From assembly GCF_014204495.1 (NCBI RefSeq), contig NZ_JACHLN010000002.1, forward strand, positions 1,403,693 to 1,467,692: DNA of 64,000 nt. The letters run 5' to 3'. Shown here piece by piece: positions 61,085-64,000 of the stretch. The notes under the pieces are model-generated. The model ran no database searches, had not been told where the DNA came from, and saw only the letters and a program-made list of their open reading frames with translations. Source of the DNA: Sphingomonas kyeonggiensis (lineage in GTDB: Bacteria; Pseudomonadota; Alphaproteobacteria; Sphingomonadales; Sphingomonadaceae). A program made the translations under genes and the position numbers. Positions within the stretch are counted from its first letter, which is position 1; every line of letters starts with the position of its first letter.

Positions 61085-63223
61085 ATGATCGAAGCACCTG
61101 CCGAACCATTGCCGGTTGGCGAGGACGAGTTCCGCCTGATCGCGGACAGCGCCCCCGTCGCCGTGTGGGTCACGCGGCTCGATCGCCGTCGCAGCTTCGT
61201 CAATCGCGCCTATGTCGCCTTTCTCGGCGTTTCCTATGCGGAAGCATTGGAGTTTGACTGGCGGCGGATCATTCACCCCGATGACGCCGCGCGACTGCTC
61301 GCAGAATCGGTGGCGGGCGAAGTGAGCCTCCAGACCTTCGAGCTGGAGGGCCGGTATCGCAACGCCGAGGGCGAGTGGCGCTGGCTTCACTCGACGTCGC
61401 AACCTCGCCGCGATGCCGAAGGGCGTCACATCGGCTTCATCGGCGTCGCGCATGACGTGACCGAGGCCAAGACCGCCGAACTGGCCCTGCGCGAGCGCGA
61501 GGCACAGCTCTCCGCCTTTATCAGCCAGACCACCGCCGGCTTTGCCCAGGTCGATCTCGAAGGACGCTTCACCCTGGTCAATGATCGCTTCTGCGACATC
61601 ACCGGCTGGAGCCAGGAAGCACTGATGGGCATGACCATGCAGCAGATCACCCATCCGGACGATCTGGTGCGCAATGTACCGCTGTTCGAGCGGGCGGTGC
61701 GCGACGGCACGCCCTATACCCATGAGAAGCGCTATATCCGCAGGGACGGCGGCATCGTCTGGGTGAACAATTCGGTCGCGGTGATCCGCCGTGCAAATGG
61801 CGAGCCCTTCGGCGTGCTGGCGGTGACGCTGGACGTCACCCAGCGGCGCGAAAGCGAGGAAGCGCTTCGCAAGAGCGAGGAAACGCTACGCCTGGCCACC
61901 GAGACGGCCGGCATGGCGACTTGGGAGCTCGACCTGGAGACGATGGAGGGCGCCTGGTCGCCCAATCGCTTCGACCTGCTCGGCATGGCGCGCCGTCCCG
62001 ATGCACGCGGCAGCTTCGAAGAGTGGATCGAGCGCGTGCATCCCGCCGATCGCGAACGGACGCGCGAGGCGGCGCTGTGCTGCTTCACCGAGGGCGTGCC
62101 CTACACGATCGAATATCGCATCCTGCGTGCCGACGATGGCGCCGAACGCTGGCTGCAGAGCCATGGCAACCGGATCGACTATGGCGACAGCCGGCCCAGC
62201 CGCTTCGTCGGCGTCTCGTTCGACGTGACCGCCCGCAAACGCGCGGAAGACGAGCTTCGCGAGAGCGAGACGCGCTTCCGCACGATCTTCGAACAGGCCA
62301 ACGACTTCCTGATCACCACCACGCTCGACAATCGGGTGACCTCGGTGAACCCGGCAGTGGTGGAAGCGATCGGCTATGACGAGGGCGAGATCCTGGGCCA
62401 CTCGATCGCCGAGTTCATGGACCCGGACCAGTTTGCGATCAGCATGGACGCGTTCAACCGCAAACTGCAGCATGGCGGATCGACCCGGCTCACCGTCAGG
62501 CTGCGCGCCAAGGACGGGCGCGAGCTGATCTGGGAAGTCAATTCACGGCTCAGCCTCGACGATCAGGGCCAGCCCGTGGCGCTCCACGCGATCGGCCGCG
62601 ACATGACCGAGGCGAAGCGCGCCGAGGCGCATCTCCGCCTGCTCATCGACGAGCTCAACCACCGGGTGAAGAACACGCTGGCGATCGTCCAGGGCATCGC
62701 CCAGCAGAGCTTCAAGGACGATGTGCCGCCGCGCCAGGCCCGTGCTGCCTTCGAGGGCCGGCTGGCCGCCCTGTCCGAAGCGCACAACCTGCTCACCCGC
62801 GAGTATTGGAGCCTGGTGTCGATGCGCCAGATCATCGAGGACGCGCTGCGCCCGCACGGCGAGGCCTGCCGCTTCGCGCTCGACGGGCCGGACCTGATGA
62901 TCCTGCCCAAGACGGCGATCAGCCTGGCGCTGGCGATCCACGAACTCGCGACCAATGCGGTGAAGCACGGCGCACTGTCGCGGCCGGAAGGACGGATCGC
63001 AGTGCGTTGGCAACGGCTCCGTGCCGAAGGCCCCGCCCGCCTTTCGATGCGCTGGGAAGAAGCCGGCGGCCCGGCGGTCTCCGCTCCCAGCCGTCGCGGG
63101 TTTGGCACAAGGATGATCGAGCGCGGCCTGGCTGCCGAGCTGGGCGGCAGCGTGAAGATCGAATTCCGCCCCGAGGGGCTGGTCTGCGTCGTCGATGCGC
63201 CGCTGCCGGAGGGCGCCGAATGA
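61085..63223 (+). CDS. Multi-PAS sensor kinase of the HWE family
   Basis: 712 aa, soluble. Four PAS domains (about 12-130, 143-255, 268-385, 393-510), each with PAC-like ends (e.g. FIGVAHDVTEAK). Kinase: H-box ELNHRVKNTLAIVQGIAQQS, N-box LAIHELATNAVKHGALSRP, the W-x-E feature in MRWEEAGGP that names the family, and GFGTRMIERGLAAELGG. No transmembrane helix, so a cytoplasmic redox/light/ligand sensor; cofactors unknown. Its TGA overlaps the ATG of the receiver gene (ATGA). In alphaproteobacteria such kinases often feed light or stress responses. Confidence 0.92.
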   Translation: MIEAPAEPLPVGEDEFRLIADSAPVAVWVTRLDRRRSFVNRAYVAFLGVSYAEALEFDWRRIIHPDDAARLLAESVAGEVSLQTFELEGRYRNAEGEWRWLHSTSQPRRDAEGRHIGFIGVAHDVTEAKTAELALREREAQLSAFISQTTAGFAQVDLEGRFTLVNDRFCDITGWSQEALMGMTMQQITHPDDLVRNVPLFERAVRDGTPYTHEKRYIRRDGGIVWVNNSVAVIRRANGEPFGVLAVTLDVTQRRESEEALRKSEETLRLATETAGMATWELDLETMEGAWSPNRFDLLGMARRPDARGSFEEWIERVHPADRERTREAALCCFTEGVPYTIEYRILRADDGAERWLQSHGNRIDYGDSRPSRFVGVSFDVTARKRAEDELRESETRFRTIFEQANDFLITTTLDNRVTSVNPAVVEAIGYDEGEILGHSIAEFMDPDQFAISMDAFNRKLQHGGSTRLTVRLRAKDGRELIWEVNSRLSLDDQGQPVALHAIGRDMTEAKRAEAHLRLLIDELNHRVKNTLAIVQGIAQQSFKDDVPPRQARAAFEGRLAALSEAHNLLTREYWSLVSMRQIIEDALRPHGEACRFALDGPDLMILPKTAISLALAIHELATNAVKHGALSRPEGRIAVRWQRLRAEGPARLSMRWEEAGGPAVSAPSRRGFGTRMIERGLAAELGGSVKIEFRPEGLVCVVDAPLPEGAE

Positions 63224-63579
63224 GTGGGCTGGAGGGCCTGCGCGTGCTTGTCGTCGAAGACGAGCCGGTGGTGGCGATGTACCTCGAAGACCTGCTCGAG
63301 GCCCTGGGCTGCCAGACGATCGGGCCGGCGAGCCGGCTTGCCGACGGCCTGGCACTGGCCGAGGAGCAAGGCTTCGACGTGGCGATCCTCGACATCAACC
63401 TGGGCGGCGAGCGCAGTACCCCGATCGCCGAGACGCTGCGGGCACGCGGGGTGCCCTTCGCCTTTGCCAGCGGCTATGGCGCACCGCCCGAGGGCTTTGG
63501 CGACGAAGTGCCGATGATCGAGAAGCCCTATCGTGAAGCCCAGGTGGCCGCCGCGCTCGACCGGCTGCTAGGCCGGTAG
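63220..63579 (+). CDS. Single-domain response regulator
   Basis: 119 aa receiver. LRVLVVEDEPVVAMYLEDLLEALG carries the acidic pair, VAILDINLGGERSTPIAETL the phospho-accepting Asp, FAFASGYG the switch Ser/Thr, and MIEKPYREAQV the Lys. The wording is the usual partner type of HWE kinases. Translationally coupled to that kinase, output unknown. Confidence 0.93.
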   Translation: MSGLEGLRVLVVEDEPVVAMYLEDLLEALGCQTIGPASRLADGLALAEEQGFDVAILDINLGGERSTPIAETLRARGVPFAFASGYGAPPEGFGDEVPMIEKPYREAQVAAALDRLLGR

Positions 63580-63684
63580 CTCCCGACCTCCCAAAGTACA
63601 CGAAGTACAGGCCAGGAGCAGGTTTCAGCGGCCTGTCTTGCAACATTGCTGCGCGAGGCTGGTCCTATCTTTCCTGCATCCGGA

Positions 63685-63722
63685 GCAAACCCCGGGGCGG
63701 CGTGGGCCGCCCCGGGGTTTGC
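63685..63722 (-). terminator. Terminator of the autotransporter gene
   Basis: Perfect 17-bp stem GCAAACCCCGGGGCGGC / GCCGCCCCGGGGTTTGC, loop GTGG, 5 bp past the minus-strand stop. Very stable; short T run. Confidence 0.75.
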
Positions 63723-63727
63723 AGCCG

Positions 63728-64000
63728 TTACCAGCGCTTGGACAGCCGGATCTGGAGGGTACCGGCGCGTTCGCCCTGGCCGGCACGCAGGCCGGTCTCG
63801 AAGTCGAACGACCAGCCGCTGCTCAGGATGTCGAAGCGCGTGCCGATGCTCAGCTGGAGCTGCTCGCGCTTCCAGCCATTGCCCGCCAGGTCGTAGATCG
63901 CGGCACCCGGGATATCGGCATAGTCGAGCCACTGGGCATCGACATCGGCGAACTCATGGTTCCACTCGGCGCGGATGCGCGGGGTGATCGAACCGAAGCT
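63728..64000 (-). CDS. Autotransporter beta-domain, C-terminal fragment (5' end outside window)
   Basis: About 90 residues read on the minus strand from the window edge to a TAA at 63728. It shows amphipathic beta strands: ITPRIRAEWNHEFADVDA, IGTRFDILSSGWSFDFETG and the final LQIRLSKRW ending in an aromatic residue, as required for outer-membrane barrel insertion. The AEWNHEF wording is common in autotransporter barrels. Passenger domain unseen, so its role is unknown. Confidence 0.75.
   Translation of the reverse strand, partial: SFGSITPRIRAEWNHEFADVDAQWLDYADIPGAAIYDLAGNGWKREQLQLSIGTRFDILSSGWSFDFETGLRAGQGERAGTLQIRLSKRW

Overview
High-GC alphaproteobacterial chromosome, most like a sphingomonad (Sphingomonas or a close relative). 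The inference rests on the dense exopolysaccharide genes with rfb order A-C-B-D (the order reported in sphingan producers), plant-type GshA, HWE-family kinase signalling, MHS transporter and GC-rich codon use. This is judged from sequence style, not from a database search.

Bases 1-32,740 are a large polysaccharide locus. It starts with nucleotide-sugar genes (a truncated WbpA-like dehydrogenase, galU, wecB, wecC for UDP-ManNAcA). Next come a PDZ/M48 protease, a 77-aa exported membrane peptide behind a 390-bp leader, a phosphatase, two methyltransferases and the initiating sugar-phosphate transferase. A long minus-strand run (27,704 down to 9,856) with mostly overlapping start/stop codons then encodes an O-antigen-ligase-like protein, Wza, a Wzc tyrosine kinase, an unknown membrane-anchored protein, Gmd, a ColC-like and a ColD-like enzyme, six glycosyltransferases, a Wzy-like polymerase and a Wzx flippase. 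A secreted beta-helix protein and rfbACBD (dTDP-L-rhamnose) close the locus. The enzymes predict a heteropolymer built by the Wzx/Wzy route, with rhamnose, ManNAcA and a 3,6-dideoxy sugar, GDP-L-colitose, as candidate building blocks. The colitose call rests on an aminotransferase-fold enzyme whose PLP lysine is replaced by histidine.

Bases 32,740-44,020 carry housekeeping genes (FKBP isomerase, S21, a DUF3617 lipoprotein, a KgtP-like transporter), a two-component pair followed by an exported intradiol-dioxygenase-like protein, and a minus-strand signalling operon (EAL protein, TPR hybrid kinase, stand-alone receiver). A tiny ORF plus strong hairpins form a candidate small RNA just before ugd.

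Bases 44,133-55,003 are metabolic: ugd, a Nit-type amidase coupled to gshA, an amino-sugar recycling operon (BadF-type kinase, murQ, nagA) and a sulfate-activation operon (cysD, cysNC, cysQ). Bases 55,118-64,000 hold a membrane protein fused to a SET domain, a CHASE4 kinase coupled to a REC-GGDEF-EAL protein, a CitE-like lyase, a PAS/HWE kinase coupled to a receiver, and the C-terminal end of an autotransporter. Intergenic DNA carries two copies of a perfect or near-perfect 27-bp-arm palindrome and a composite inverted repeat. No tRNA, rRNA, CRISPR array, transposase or integrase was seen.
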